Shown: positions 15,069 to 23,970 of the stretch, one piece after another
Layout: the number at the start of each line of letters is the position of its first letter
How positions within the stretch are numbered: position 1 is the first letter of the stretch
NCBI RefSeq assembly: GCF_009882985.1
Contig: NZ_WTUZ01000004.1
Coordinates: 281 to 64,280, forward strand
Length of the DNA: 64,000 nucleotides
Source of the DNA: Paenibacillus silvestris
GTDB lineage: Bacteria; Bacillota; Bacilli; Paenibacillales; NBRC-103111
Reading direction: 5' to 3'
Notes under the pieces: model-generated
What the model was told of the DNA's origin: nothing
Databases searched by the model: none
What the model saw: only the letters and a program-made list of their open reading frames with translations
Made by a program: the position numbers and the translations under genes

Positions 15069-17078
15069 TTGTCTTTTCAGGAGCATATTTTACTTTGGAA
15101 CCATGCGGCACTGAAAGTGCTAGACGTGCGCCGTACGATTATGCAGCCAGGTGAAAGTATACATGCCTACCAGCTTCCTGCGAGTGTATTTCTGTATGCA
15201 ACACGTGGGAAAGCTCAGTTGCTGCTCGATAATAGTATGTATTCGGCGGATAAATGTCATGTTTGTCATGCAGGTAAAGGCACTTTTCTTGATATTGTCA
15301 ATGTCTTGGAGACTTTTGAGTATTTTATGGTATTTTATAAAGCTGTTCTGGCGCTTCCTGCCAGGAAGGAACTGCTGCGACTGCAGGAGAAAAGCAATCC
15401 GTTCAAGCTGCAATTTGGATTCATGCCACAGCATTCGCTTTCCTTGTTTCTACAGATGGAAGAGATGCATCAACAGTGGACGCAGCTAGGCCCATTGGAA
15501 AAGTTCCATGTGAAAGCTTTATTTCATCAGTTTGTCTACGAGATGCTGCATCAGCTGCAGGAGCAGGGCAGAGAAATGACAGTTCCGGAACCTGCCTTGC
15601 AAGCGATCCGATATATGCAGGAACATTATGCGGAGCAAATGACGCTGCAAGGATTGGCGGAACTACTGGACTGCAACGGGCGTCAGCTGCAGCGGCTATT
15701 CAAAGCGAAGGTAAGTATGGGACCTATGGAATACTTAATGCAGGTGCGATTGGGAAAAGCGAAATCGCTTCTGCAGCATACGGACGTGCCTATCGCCGAA
15801 ATCGCAGAGGACGTCGGATATACGGATAGTTATTATTTCAGCCGGATATTTAAAAAGCATGTTGGGGTTTCTCCAGGGCGATTCAGAGAGAAGTCTGCTC
15901 GGGCAGATTTTCGTCGCCATAATCCATGGGTTTTGTCGCAATTGCCCATTGTTCCCAGTAAATTGCAAAAGTATAGTGGGTTAAGTGAGGATGAATATCA
16001 TTATCAGGAAGTCGGCGGAGGGATGTCAGCGGTGTATCCCTACTCGGTTCCAAAGTCTTCTATTGCTATTGGTTTTATGCTTACACTTGCGTTGCTCCTC
16101 AGTGTGTGCTCAGGGCCGGCCCCTATTAGCGCTCAGGCAAACGGGAGTGCAGCTTATACGAAAAGAACTTTGGTGCAGTCTTCGGCAGTAGTCGGGAAGA
16201 CGGCAGAATCCAATGCTGTTAGAGCTGTACACACAACTCGTACGATCACACATCTTAAAGGCGAGCTGCCTCTCGACACTATACCGGAGAGAATTGTTGT
16301 ACTCGATGCGCAATATACCGACCAGTTGTTGGCACTCGGTAGACAGCCTGTTGGCAGCGTTATTGCTACATCGGATGTTTCGGAATTCCCTGCCTATGTC
16401 TCGCATCAGCTGAGCGGCATCAAATTAATGGGGACGAAGGAAAGGCCTGATCTCGAGGCGATTCAGCAGGCAGAGCCGGATCTTATTATCTGCACGGAGT
16501 TCCAAGCGGATAGGTATGACGAGCTTGCTCAGATTGCGCCGACGCTGCTGCTGGATCGGAATGCGGATTGGCGCTGCACGCTTCATACGTTTGGGCAGAT
16601 TTTGGACAAAGAGCAAGAGGTACCTGACGTATTGGCAGCTTACGAGCATAAGATTGCCACTCTGCAGACCGCGCTAGCAAGCAAGTTAGGCCGCGAAACG
16701 GTTGCCCTGATCAGGCCGCGCGACCATCAGATTCGGCTTCACACCACAGCACATCGCACAGCAGATATTTTGTACAGCGAACTAGGGATTCAAGCGCCAG
16801 ATTTCGCTAATGATAGCGAGATTTCTAGCAAGTGGGTTTCACTGGAGGATCTTCAACAAGTAGATCGGTTGCTAGTGCTAACGGACGACTCGAATACAGA
16901 GCTGATCGGTGAATATCAGAAATCCGAGATTTGGCAAGGGTTAAGAGCCGTCCAAGCCAATCAAGTGTACTCCGTAAATACAACAATGTGGATCGGATAT
17001 TACGGCCCCATTGCCATCGATCTTATTTTAGATGAAATAGCAGAAGCTTTCCTGCAAGAAAATTTGCTGACGGTATAG
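15069..17078 (+). CDS. AraC-type regulator fused to a ferric-siderophore-binding domain
   Basis: The 669-residue reading frame has a cupin-like N-terminal region (about 1-160), two AraC helix-turn-helix motifs (about 176-276, MTLQGLAELLDCNGRQLQRL and VPIAEIAEDVGYTDSYYFSR), a linker, a hydrophobic segment (about 331-348, ending in Cys347) and a FecB/FeuA-type binding domain (about 390-669). B. subtilis Btr also joins AraC and siderophore-binding domains and activates siderophore uptake, but as I recall it has no such hydrophobic segment. TTG 15069 is chosen: AGGTGGTGA precedes it by seven bases, and it aligns with the start of the paralogue at 57102. Any earlier start would cross the promoter, Fur box and terminator upstream. 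The linker contains an internal Fur-like box and start (see 16032). It should regulate the neighbouring siderophore genes. Confidence 0.85.
   Translation: MSFQEHILLWNHAALKVLDVRRTIMQPGESIHAYQLPASVFLYATRGKAQLLLDNSMYSADKCHVCHAGKGTFLDIVNVLETFEYFMVFYKAVLALPARKELLRLQEKSNPFKLQFGFMPQHSLSLFLQMEEMHQQWTQLGPLEKFHVKALFHQFVYEMLHQLQEQGREMTVPEPALQAIRYMQEHYAEQMTLQGLAELLDCNGRQLQRLFKAKVSMGPMEYLMQVRLGKAKSLLQHTDVPIAEIAEDVGYTDSYYFSRIFKKHVGVSPGRFREKSARADFRRHNPWVLSQLPIVPSKLQKYSGLSEDEYHYQEVGGGMSAVYPYSVPKSSIAIGFMLTLALLLSVCSGPAPISAQANGSAAYTKRTLVQSSAVVGKTAESNAVRAVHTTRTITHLKGELPLDTIPERIVVLDAQYTDQLLALGRQPVGSVIATSDVSEFPAYVSHQLSGIKLMGTKERPDLEAIQQAEPDLIICTEFQADRYDELAQIAPTLLLDRNADWRCTLHTFGQILDKEQEVPDVLAAYEHKIATLQTALASKLGRETVALIRPRDHQIRLHTTAHRTADILYSELGIQAPDFANDSEISSKWVSLEDLQQVDRLLVLTDDSNTELIGEYQKSEIWQGLRAVQANQVYSVNTTMWIGYYGPIAIDLILDEIAEAFLQENLLTV
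15949..16006 (+). promoter_or_regulatory. Internal promoter candidate with Fur-like box inside the AraC/SBP gene
   Basis: TTGTTC (15949-15954), 17 bases, TATAGT (15972-15977) resembles a sigma-A promoter. Just downstream is TGAATATCATTATCA (15992-16006), a 7-1-7 Fur palindrome with 12 of 14 arm matches. It lies in the in-frame linker, 26 bases before the internal start codon at 16032. Confidence 0.6.
16032..17078 (+). CDS. Internal in-frame start: siderophore-binding protein with its own signal peptide
   Basis: GTG 16032, nine bases after GGAGGG (16017-16022), would open a 348-residue protein: Met-Tyr, a short polar-basic segment with Lys8, a hydrophobic stretch (about 11-25) ending LLSVC, then a siderophore-binding domain. 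An ATG at 16023 is in frame but touches the ribosome site. The lipobox is imperfect (Val before Cys26), so cleavage is uncertain and the segment may be an anchor. The paralogue at 58074 has the same start, spacing and signal layout with a perfect lipobox, which is the main support for this product. It is predicted to feed FecCD-type permeases. Confidence 0.55.
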   Translation: MYPYSVPKSSIAIGFMLTLALLLSVCSGPAPISAQANGSAAYTKRTLVQSSAVVGKTAESNAVRAVHTTRTITHLKGELPLDTIPERIVVLDAQYTDQLLALGRQPVGSVIATSDVSEFPAYVSHQLSGIKLMGTKERPDLEAIQQAEPDLIICTEFQADRYDELAQIAPTLLLDRNADWRCTLHTFGQILDKEQEVPDVLAAYEHKIATLQTALASKLGRETVALIRPRDHQIRLHTTAHRTADILYSELGIQAPDFANDSEISSKWVSLEDLQQVDRLLVLTDDSNTELIGEYQKSEIWQGLRAVQANQVYSVNTTMWIGYYGPIAIDLILDEIAEAFLQENLLTV

Positions 17079-17126
17079 AGATAATGTGTGAGAGTCACCT
17101 ACTATATACGGATGGAGAGAGAAAAT

Positions 17127-17591
17127 ATGACCTTAACCAAAGTACGATTGACGATCGATTCCAGTGCTGAGGATGAATTGGCGCGAGCTAAGCTGGTCGA
17201 TCTGCATCAAATTGTCGTTGATCAGGTGATGCGGCTGGAGATGAATGAATCTGTCAAGGTCACGATTGAGTACGGGGGAGCCGATCGGGAAGATCGGCTT
17301 TCTTCACATACGGTGGTAAGCGGTGATGTTTATGTAGATGAAGTGCAAGGTGGAAAAATGGATAGTTTGAGTGAGAGGCAGCGGCAGATCGCCGAAATGT
17401 TATGCAACCATTATTCAATTAAACGAATTGCGGAAGAGCTTTATGTGAGCGTTAATACCGTTAAAAAACATATTCAGAATATGAAAAAAGCGCTCAATAT
17501 CGATGTTTCGGGCGCAGATTTTATTTATACGGTGAAGAAAATACTTCAATATGGGGGCGGCGAGGAGAAGGCCATGCTTCAATCGGAGTAG
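17127..17591 (+). CDS. Small LuxR-type HTH protein
   Basis: The 154-residue protein ends in a LuxR/GerE-type helix-turn-helix (about 88-135: LSERQRQIAEMLCNHYSIKR, then YVSVNTVKKHIQNMKKAL). The N-terminal 80 residues are a short alpha/beta region I do not recognise; there is no receiver domain. ATG 17127 is seven bases after GGAGAG; ATG 17112 and GTG 17088 lie upstream in frame without a better site. It is 48 bases behind the AraC/SBP gene, so probably in the same Fur-controlled transcript, and just before the biosynthetic operon, whose regulator it may be. Confidence 0.75.
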   Translation: MTLTKVRLTIDSSAEDELARAKLVDLHQIVVDQVMRLEMNESVKVTIEYGGADREDRLSSHTVVSGDVYVDEVQGGKMDSLSERQRQIAEMLCNHYSIKRIAEELYVSVNTVKKHIQNMKKALNIDVSGADFIYTVKKILQYGGGEEKAMLQSE

Positions 17592-17653
17592 CGATATTAT
17601 CTGATTGGAGAATAGACTGCATTCGGATTTGTTTGGTATGCTGTTACTATTAA

Positions 17654-17674
17654 TTGATAATGATTATCAATATC
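17654..17674 (+). promoter_or_regulatory. Fur box of the siderophore biosynthesis operon
   Basis: GATAATGATTATCAATATC (17656-17674) matches the 19-bp Fur consensus at 18 positions. It lies 44 bases before the aminotransferase start. TTGATA (17654-17659) overlaps it and may be the -35, but the matching -10 is not clear. Confidence 0.92.
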
Positions 17675-17717
17675 AATTAATGAACAATAAACAAACAAGA
17701 TCTGAAGGAGTGAAGCA

Positions 17718-19088
17718 ATGATGGTTAATCTTACAGTCACGGAACAGTCCCAAAATACGCGCTATCTCGAAAGCCAATCGCAGCGGGAATCCAATGCGAG
17801 ATCGTATCCTAGAAGGCTTCCGATTGCGATACAAGAAGCGGAGGGAATTTACGTAAAAGATATGGACGGCAAGGTGTATTATGATTGCCTTGCAGGAGCC
17901 GGGACGCTTGCGCTCGGTCACAATCATCCTGTGGTCGTGGACGCGATCAAGGAGATGCTTGACAGCAAGCGACCGCTGCACACATTGGATCTGACAACAC
18001 CGCTGAAGGAGCAGTTCGTGGATGAACTGTTTGCCAGCTTGCCAGAGGAATTCGCCAAGCATGCACGCATTCAGTTTTGCGGACCGACTGGCGGAGATGC
18101 CATCGAAGCAGCGATTAAGCTTGTCAAAACGGCTACGGGCAACCGCAGTATCCTGTCTTTCCAAGGCGGATACCACGGGTCAACGCATGCAGCTATGAGC
18201 CTTAGCGGAACGCTGGGGCAAAAGGAGAAGGTGAACGGCCTTATTCCGGACGTACACTTCATGCCATACCCCTATGCTTACCGCTGCCCGTTCGGCGTTG
18301 GTGGCGAACAGACACACGAGCTTTCCTCCCGTTATATCGAGAATTTACTCGACGATCCCGAAAGCGGTATTGTTTCCCCTGCCGGGATGATTTTCGAAGT
18401 TGTACAAGGCGAAGGAGGCTCTATCCCTGCACCAGTGGAATGGCTTCGTGAAATGCGGAGAATCACGCAGGAGCGGAACATTCCACTCATTATTGATGAG
18501 GTGCAGACGGGACTTGGGCGGACTGGCAAGCTGTTTGCTTTCGAGCATGCCGGCATCATTCCGGATGTCTTGGTATTATCCAAAGCGATTGGCGGAAGCT
18601 TGCCGCTATCGGTGGTCATTTACAATAGCAAATTGGATGTATGGAAGCCAGGTGCGCATATCGGCACGTTCCGGGGCAATCAGATGGCGATGGCAGCTGG
18701 TCTAGCTACTCTGAAATTCATCAAGGAACACGATGTTCCTGGCAAAGTAGAGAAGCTGGGTCAATATTTACGCACTCACTTGAATGAGCTGAAACTTGAT
18801 GTGAACTGCATTGGAGATGTACGTGGAAGAGGCCTAATGGTCGGCGTAGAAATCGTCAACGCGAAAGGGAAATTGGATCGACTCGGCCATTATCCCCAGT
18901 ATCCAGAGCTGGCTAGACGGATACAACAGGAATGCTTCCACAGAGGCTTAATTCTGGAAGTTGGCGGCCGACATTCTTCCGTGATGAGGTTCTTGCCACC
19001 ACTGATCGTCACGCAGCAGCAGCTGGATGACATTGCGCGCCTGTTCAGTGAAGCTGTTCATGCGGCATGCGCAGCTCTGGATGCGTGA
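17718..19088 (+). CDS. Diaminobutyrate--2-oxoglutarate aminotransferase
   Basis: The 456-residue class III aminotransferase should make L-2,4-diaminobutyrate from aspartate semialdehyde with glutamate as amino donor, using PLP in the cytoplasm. PLP lysine is Lys289 in LSKAIGGSLP; other motifs are FCGPTGGDAIEAAIKL, GGYHGSTHAA and IIDEVQTGLGRTG. The protein resembles siderophore-pathway enzymes (RhbA, AcsF) and ectoine EctB; the neighbouring NIS synthetases point to a siderophore. ATG 17718 follows AAGGAG at eight bases. First gene of the Fur-controlled operon. No diaminobutyrate decarboxylase follows it, unlike in rhizobactin clusters, so diaminobutyrate may be used directly. Confidence 0.9.
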   Translation: MMVNLTVTEQSQNTRYLESQSQRESNARSYPRRLPIAIQEAEGIYVKDMDGKVYYDCLAGAGTLALGHNHPVVVDAIKEMLDSKRPLHTLDLTTPLKEQFVDELFASLPEEFAKHARIQFCGPTGGDAIEAAIKLVKTATGNRSILSFQGGYHGSTHAAMSLSGTLGQKEKVNGLIPDVHFMPYPYAYRCPFGVGGEQTHELSSRYIENLLDDPESGIVSPAGMIFEVVQGEGGSIPAPVEWLREMRRITQERNIPLIIDEVQTGLGRTGKLFAFEHAGIIPDVLVLSKAIGGSLPLSVVIYNSKLDVWKPGAHIGTFRGNQMAMAAGLATLKFIKEHDVPGKVEKLGQYLRTHLNELKLDVNCIGDVRGRGLMVGVEIVNAKGKLDRLGHYPQYPELARRIQQECFHRGLILEVGGRHSSVMRFLPPLIVTQQQLDDIARLFSEAVHAACAALDA

Positions 19089-19122
19089 CTGGAGCGGTAG
19101 AGAGAGGAGAGATCGACCACGG

Positions 19123-20886
19123 ATGTTACAACAGCAAACGGACGCAGTCGCGAGAAGCACGGAGCTTGCGGAAATGGCGACCATACGCGCGTTACTAAAC
19201 AGCTATTTAAGAGAAACCGGTGAGAGGGATCCACGGGCAGCAATCCCCGGATTACGCTATTTCATCGATACCTTTCCTAAGCAAGGCGATCCATTCCTGC
19301 TTCATCTTCCGATGATCGACAAAACGATTACGGGGGCCATCACGTATTATTCGGCCATAGGTCAGCATGCGTATGGATCGTTCTTCTATGAAGCGATAGC
19401 TGGCGGGGTATTTCGTGAGCTCGATATGGGACGGTTGCTTACGCTGCTGCTTACAGAGCTGGGAAACCGAAAAGAGGCCCAGAATGGTCATGCGGATGAA
19501 CAGCGAGTGAGATCCCGAATTGAGAATAGCTTCCGCAAGATGAGCCACTACATGGAGCATTTCCTGAATCAAATGCAAGTGGATATGGCCTGGAAACCGG
19601 AATGCGTCCGCTCGGAGCAGTCGCTCTATATCGGTCATCCGTTTCATCCTTATCCGAAAAGCACCGAAGGTTTTGACTTTAGTGAGCTTGCCGCTTACAG
19701 CCCTGAGATGGGCGCCTCCTTTCAACTGCATTACTTTGCAGTCCGCAAAGAGTTGGTGCATGAAGAGTGGCTGGATGGAGAAGAAAGCATGGCGCTTCCG
19801 CCCTTTGCCTTATTGCATGCGCGTCAGCAGTTAGGCGATGCAGCAGGAAGCTACAAAGTGCTGCCTATGCATCCTTGGCAAGCCGTTTATGTCATGCGTC
19901 AGCCGCAAATTCAGGAAAGGATGAAGAAAGCGGATATTATCAGCCTTGGTTCATGCGGTCCTGTCGTATATCCGACTTCTTCGGTAAGAACAGTGTGGGA
20001 ACCGACAGGAGGTTACGGCTTCAAGCTGCCTCTCCATGTTCGCATCACGAATCTGCTGCGGGAGAACACGCAGGAGCAAGCAGAGCGGACGATGGATGCG
20101 GCACGGGTGCTGCATCATCTTAAGGATGAATGCCAGAACGATCATTTCCAGATTCTTTCCGAGACGGGATACAGCAGCGTTAGGTTGGCAGAAATGCCAG
20201 AGGAATGGTCAGCATGTTTCACGGTCATTTATCGCCCGATGGAGCTTCCTAACCCATTCACGTACGTACTGGCATCGATGTTAGAATGCTTACCAGGTCA
20301 AACGGAGCCTAAACTGATTCAGGCAATTAAGCATAGCAGGCAGGGGACACTGCCTGACTTGCGTGAATGGATGGCCGCATACCTGCGAATTTCGATGGTC
20401 TCGCTGCTGCGCATGTTAGCTGAACAGGGAATTTCCTTCGAAGCACATCTGCAGAATTCGCTGGTGTCCTTGAAAGATGGCATGCCCGATTGCTTCTATG
20501 TGCGTGATCTTGAAGGAGTAAGCATCGACCGCCGCAAGGCAGCTGAAGCGGGCTGGACCCAGTCATTGCTGGCCGAGAGCAGTCCTGTGCTGTATGAAGA
20601 GTCTGAAGCTTGGATGAGGACTAAATACTATTTCTTCGTGAACCATCTTGGTTCACTGGTCCATACGATTGCAGCATATAGCCGTGAAGCCGAGGAGCCT
20701 TATTGGCGTATCGTCCAGCAGGTGCTCCAGCAAGAGCGTTCAGAAGCAGATGAAAGAATGCTTCCTTACATTGACGATTTGCTGCATAGCGCAAGCTTAC
20801 CTGCCAAAGCCAACTTCACAAGCTGCTTTTTATCTAGGGGAGAAAGACCGCTGTTTGTCGACATCCCTAATCCGATGAAGGTGTAG
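19123..20886 (+). CDS. IucA/IucC-family NIS siderophore synthetase 1
   Basis: The 587-residue ATP-dependent ligase joins a carboxylic acid (citrate or 2-oxoglutarate) to an amine or alcohol. Family landmarks are HPFHPYPKSTEGF near residue 173, LPMHPWQ near 246-252, PTSSVRTVW, PLHVRITNLL and the C-terminal FRHMN-like domain (FEAHLQNSLV). Length is typical. I start at ATG 19123; a longer frame from 19027 would overlap the aminotransferase by 62 bases without a ribosome site. By position it corresponds to acsD (achromobactin) or sbnC (staphyloferrin B), but substrate class cannot be fixed by eye. Next to it is the exporter gene. Confidence 0.9.
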   Translation: MLQQQTDAVARSTELAEMATIRALLNSYLRETGERDPRAAIPGLRYFIDTFPKQGDPFLLHLPMIDKTITGAITYYSAIGQHAYGSFFYEAIAGGVFRELDMGRLLTLLLTELGNRKEAQNGHADEQRVRSRIENSFRKMSHYMEHFLNQMQVDMAWKPECVRSEQSLYIGHPFHPYPKSTEGFDFSELAAYSPEMGASFQLHYFAVRKELVHEEWLDGEESMALPPFALLHARQQLGDAAGSYKVLPMHPWQAVYVMRQPQIQERMKKADIISLGSCGPVVYPTSSVRTVWEPTGGYGFKLPLHVRITNLLRENTQEQAERTMDAARVLHHLKDECQNDHFQILSETGYSSVRLAEMPEEWSACFTVIYRPMELPNPFTYVLASMLECLPGQTEPKLIQAIKHSRQGTLPDLREWMAAYLRISMVSLLRMLAEQGISFEAHLQNSLVSLKDGMPDCFYVRDLEGVSIDRRKAAEAGWTQSLLAESSPVLYEESEAWMRTKYYFFVNHLGSLVHTIAAYSREAEEPYWRIVQQVLQQERSEADERMLPYIDDLLHSASLPAKANFTSCFLSRGERPLFVDIPNPMKV

Positions 20887-20888
20887 CT

Positions 20889-22127
20889 GTGGAGAAGTGG
20901 AAACGCAACCTCTACATTCTATACGTCGGTCAATTTATGGCCATGGCCTCAACGAGCAGCATTACCCCCTTTTTACCGCTGTACTTGCAAGATCTTGGAC
21001 TTACGGATCCGAAAAAAGTGCTTTTCTGGTCCGGCATGATCTATGGAGCGAACCTGTTGACTGCCTTTCTATTCTCCCCCCTCTGGGGGAAGCTGGCTGA
21101 CCGCTATGGACGCAAAGTTATGCTCGTCCGATCCGGCATCGGGATGGCGATTACGATTACGCTGATGGGTGTTGCAACCAGCCCTGTGCACTTATTGTTG
21201 CTGCGTCTCGTCAATGGTGTTCTCTCCGGGTTTGGCCCGGCTGCCATCGCTCTTACCGCAACGAATACACCCAAGGAACGCGGTGGATATGCGCTGGGTA
21301 TTTTACACTCCGGGGCGGTAGCCGGAACGATCTGCGGGCCGCTGCTGGGCGGTTTGATGGCCGACCATTTCGGTCTGAGAGAGGTGTTCTTTTACACTGG
21401 CATCAGCATTTTTGTGGCCGCATTGATCGTTATTTTCGGGGTTAAGGAAACATTTGAGAAGAAAGTAAAAACCGAGAAGAAAACGGATCTGATTCAGGAT
21501 TTCAAAATGATTGTGGCTCGTAAGCCAATTGCTTCGCTATTCGTCTCCTCGGCAATCCTAAGGGCGGCGATGATCGGCACTCTGCCGCTTATTCCGCTGT
21601 ACGTACAGCACTTGGCGACTGGATCGGATAATCTGGTCGTCTTGGCAGGGATTACCTCAGCATCCATGGGGATAGCCAATATGATTACTGCTCCGTACCT
21701 GGGGAAGCTGGGTGATAAATTCGGTTCGCATCGGGTTTTTATCTATGCGGTGCTTGGCGCGATTGTATTTTCAATTCCGCAGGCGTTTGTTCACCAATTA
21801 TGGCAGTTAATTGTATTAAGATTTTGCACGGGAGCTTGTATTGGCGGCATGATGCCATCGATGAATGTGCTGATTCGGCAGTACGCGCCAATCGGCATGG
21901 AGAGCCGGACCTATAGTTATGTCAATTGTGCTGTGCTGCTTGGCGGCTTGGCAGGTTCACTCGGTATGGGCGTCATAGCGTCGAATTTTGGCTTGCCGAT
22001 GATTTTTCTGTGTGCAGCCGGATTGCTTATCCTAAGTAACATTTGGATGAAAATGAAAGTGTTCCCTCACATCACGTCGCGTAAGGAATCGGCTGCCCTA
22101 GCAGGCGGCCAGGAAATAATCAAATGA
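20889..22127 (+). CDS. MFS exporter, probable siderophore efflux
   Basis: The 412-residue protein has twelve predicted membrane helices and the major-facilitator motif A (GKLADRYGRKVML) between helices 2 and 3, with a related segment GKLGDKFGSHRV in the second half. It should export the newly made siderophore by proton antiport, like SbnD or YhcA in related clusters. The start is GTG 20889, two bases after the synthetase stop, with AAGGTG just upstream, implying translational coupling. Confidence 0.88.
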   Translation: MEKWKRNLYILYVGQFMAMASTSSITPFLPLYLQDLGLTDPKKVLFWSGMIYGANLLTAFLFSPLWGKLADRYGRKVMLVRSGIGMAITITLMGVATSPVHLLLLRLVNGVLSGFGPAAIALTATNTPKERGGYALGILHSGAVAGTICGPLLGGLMADHFGLREVFFYTGISIFVAALIVIFGVKETFEKKVKTEKKTDLIQDFKMIVARKPIASLFVSSAILRAAMIGTLPLIPLYVQHLATGSDNLVVLAGITSASMGIANMITAPYLGKLGDKFGSHRVFIYAVLGAIVFSIPQAFVHQLWQLIVLRFCTGACIGGMMPSMNVLIRQYAPIGMESRTYSYVNCAVLLGGLAGSLGMGVIASNFGLPMIFLCAAGLLILSNIWMKMKVFPHITSRKESAALAGGQEIIK

Positions 22128-22137
22128 GGTGTAGCGA

Positions 22138-23970
22138 ATGAATACGACACAATGGGTACCAGCAAACCAAGCTGATTTGGATAAAAAAGTAGAGGAACGG
22201 GTGCTTGGACAGTTAATCGAAGCCGTACTTTATGAGCAAATTGCCATCCCCTTGAGCGGAGTGCCTGCTTCCGGATTTGAAGGAGAGCTTACTTTGCAAG
22301 GGAAAGCGGCTGATGGGGAGACGGTTACCTACCGTTTTCTAGCAAAAAGAAAAATGACCTTTGACCGCATCCGATTAGCCAGAGATACGATTAAACGCAA
22401 GAAGGGGAATGAAGATTGGGCCGCTGCACAGTTGTCTCCATTCGTCCTGGAAGTGCTTGGCCAGATTCAGCCAGATAAAGAACGGCTGGGCATGCTGCTG
22501 GAAGAGCTGCAAAGCACGTTCGTGAAAGATGTGCAGGCTCAGGCTTACCGGGCATCTGCGCCGCAATCTGTGCCACAATCAGGGGATCAGCGCAGCTATG
22601 ATGAGTTGGAAAGCTTGCTGGACGGACACCCGTATCACCCGTGCTATAAATCTCGAATCGGCTTTAGCCTAGAGGAGAATGCCCGTTACGGCCCTGAATT
22701 TCATCAAGATCTTCAGCCTGTATGGCTGGCTGTTGCCAAGACACATAGTCAGCTTTCCCTTCTGGATGGGGAAGATTATCGGGACATGATCCAGCATGAG
22801 CTGGGCATTGAAACTTATAGCCATTTCGGGACGATTTTGCTCGACAAAGGGTTGCCTGCGGCTGGTTACCTGTTCATGCCTGTTCATCCATGGCAGTGGG
22901 AACACATGATTACCTCCGCATTTCAGCAGCAACTAGCAGATTCAACGATTGTGAAGCTTGGGTCTGGAGAAGATGTGTACCGTGCGCAGCAGTCCATTCG
23001 CAGCTGGGCTAATCAGTTAAACAAAGAGAAAGCTTATTTGAAAATGGCGCTGAATATTACGAATACTTCGACCAGACGGATGCTCGCGAAGCATACCATC
23101 TTGAATGCGCCGCTTGTTTCACGCTGGTTGTTGTCACTGACGGAAAAAGATGAGACGGCTAAGAAGCTTGATCTTGTTTTTCTGGCTGAATTTGCAGGGA
23201 TCACCTATGAATATGAGAAGCTTCCAGCCGATTTGCAGCCGCAGGCTTACGGAAATTTGGGTGTGGTGTGGAGGCAAAGCGTTCACCGCTTCCTGAAAGA
23301 CGGCGAAGCTGCTATTCCGCTGAGTTCAGTTACGTATGTAGACGGTCAGCAGCCATTCATCGAACCATGGGTGCAGCAATATGGCCTACAAGCATGGACG
23401 CGCCAGCTGCTTGGTGCAGCCATAACCCCGCTTATTCATATGCTGTATGCGCACGGATTGGCGATGGAGTCGCATGCTCAGAATATCGTGCTCATCCATA
23501 AAGACGGCCTGCCTGTTCGACTCGCATTGAAGGACTTCCACGATGGTCTGCGCTTCTCTAAGGCAGAGCTTCCACAGCCGGAGTACTGTCCAGATCTGCA
23601 CTTAGAACCTGCTGCGCACCGGGCAATCAACCGGCATTCCTATATGCAAACGGATGATTTGGATGCCGTGAAAGATTTTCTGCATAGTGCCTTTTTCTTT
23701 GTGTGTTTGGGCGATATCGGGATATTTTTGAACGAGCGTTATGGGCTGGAGGAGTCGGAGTATTGGCAAATGGTGGCTGATGTGATTCAGCAGTATCAAC
23801 AGGAGCATCCCGAGCATGAGGTTAATTTCGGGAAGTATGATCTCTTCTCCGATACAATTCGGATCGAACAATTAGCACGAAGAAGGCTGTGGAAGGACAT
23901 GGAAGTTGATCCGAAGCATGTTCCGAACCCCTTAGCACAATATCGTTTCTCACAAGGAGGTCAGCTATAA
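22138..23970 (+). CDS. IucA/IucC-family NIS siderophore synthetase 2
   Basis: The 610-residue synthetase carries the same landmarks as its neighbours: HPYHPCYKSRIGF near residue 163, FMPVHPWQWEH near 246-256, a TNTSTRRML stretch, and the C-terminal MESHAQNIVLI and LKDFHDGLR segments that contribute to the ATP/metal site. ATG 22138 follows GAGGTGTAGCG; the exporter ends 10 bases earlier. By position it corresponds to acsC or sbnE. Its last base overlaps the first base of the next start codon. Confidence 0.9.
   Translation: MNTTQWVPANQADLDKKVEERVLGQLIEAVLYEQIAIPLSGVPASGFEGELTLQGKAADGETVTYRFLAKRKMTFDRIRLARDTIKRKKGNEDWAAAQLSPFVLEVLGQIQPDKERLGMLLEELQSTFVKDVQAQAYRASAPQSVPQSGDQRSYDELESLLDGHPYHPCYKSRIGFSLEENARYGPEFHQDLQPVWLAVAKTHSQLSLLDGEDYRDMIQHELGIETYSHFGTILLDKGLPAAGYLFMPVHPWQWEHMITSAFQQQLADSTIVKLGSGEDVYRAQQSIRSWANQLNKEKAYLKMALNITNTSTRRMLAKHTILNAPLVSRWLLSLTEKDETAKKLDLVFLAEFAGITYEYEKLPADLQPQAYGNLGVVWRQSVHRFLKDGEAAIPLSSVTYVDGQQPFIEPWVQQYGLQAWTRQLLGAAITPLIHMLYAHGLAMESHAQNIVLIHKDGLPVRLALKDFHDGLRFSKAELPQPEYCPDLHLEPAAHRAINRHSYMQTDDLDAVKDFLHSAFFFVCLGDIGIFLNERYGLEESEYWQMVADVIQQYQQEHPEHEVNFGKYDLFSDTIRIEQLARRRLWKDMEVDPKHVPNPLAQYRFSQGGQL

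Noticed and set aside
15992..16006. The linker Fur-like box as a chance match
   Set aside because: Considered because the match is 12 of 14. Kept as a finding because the paralogue has a similar box in the same place and both are followed by a ribosome site and an aligned start.
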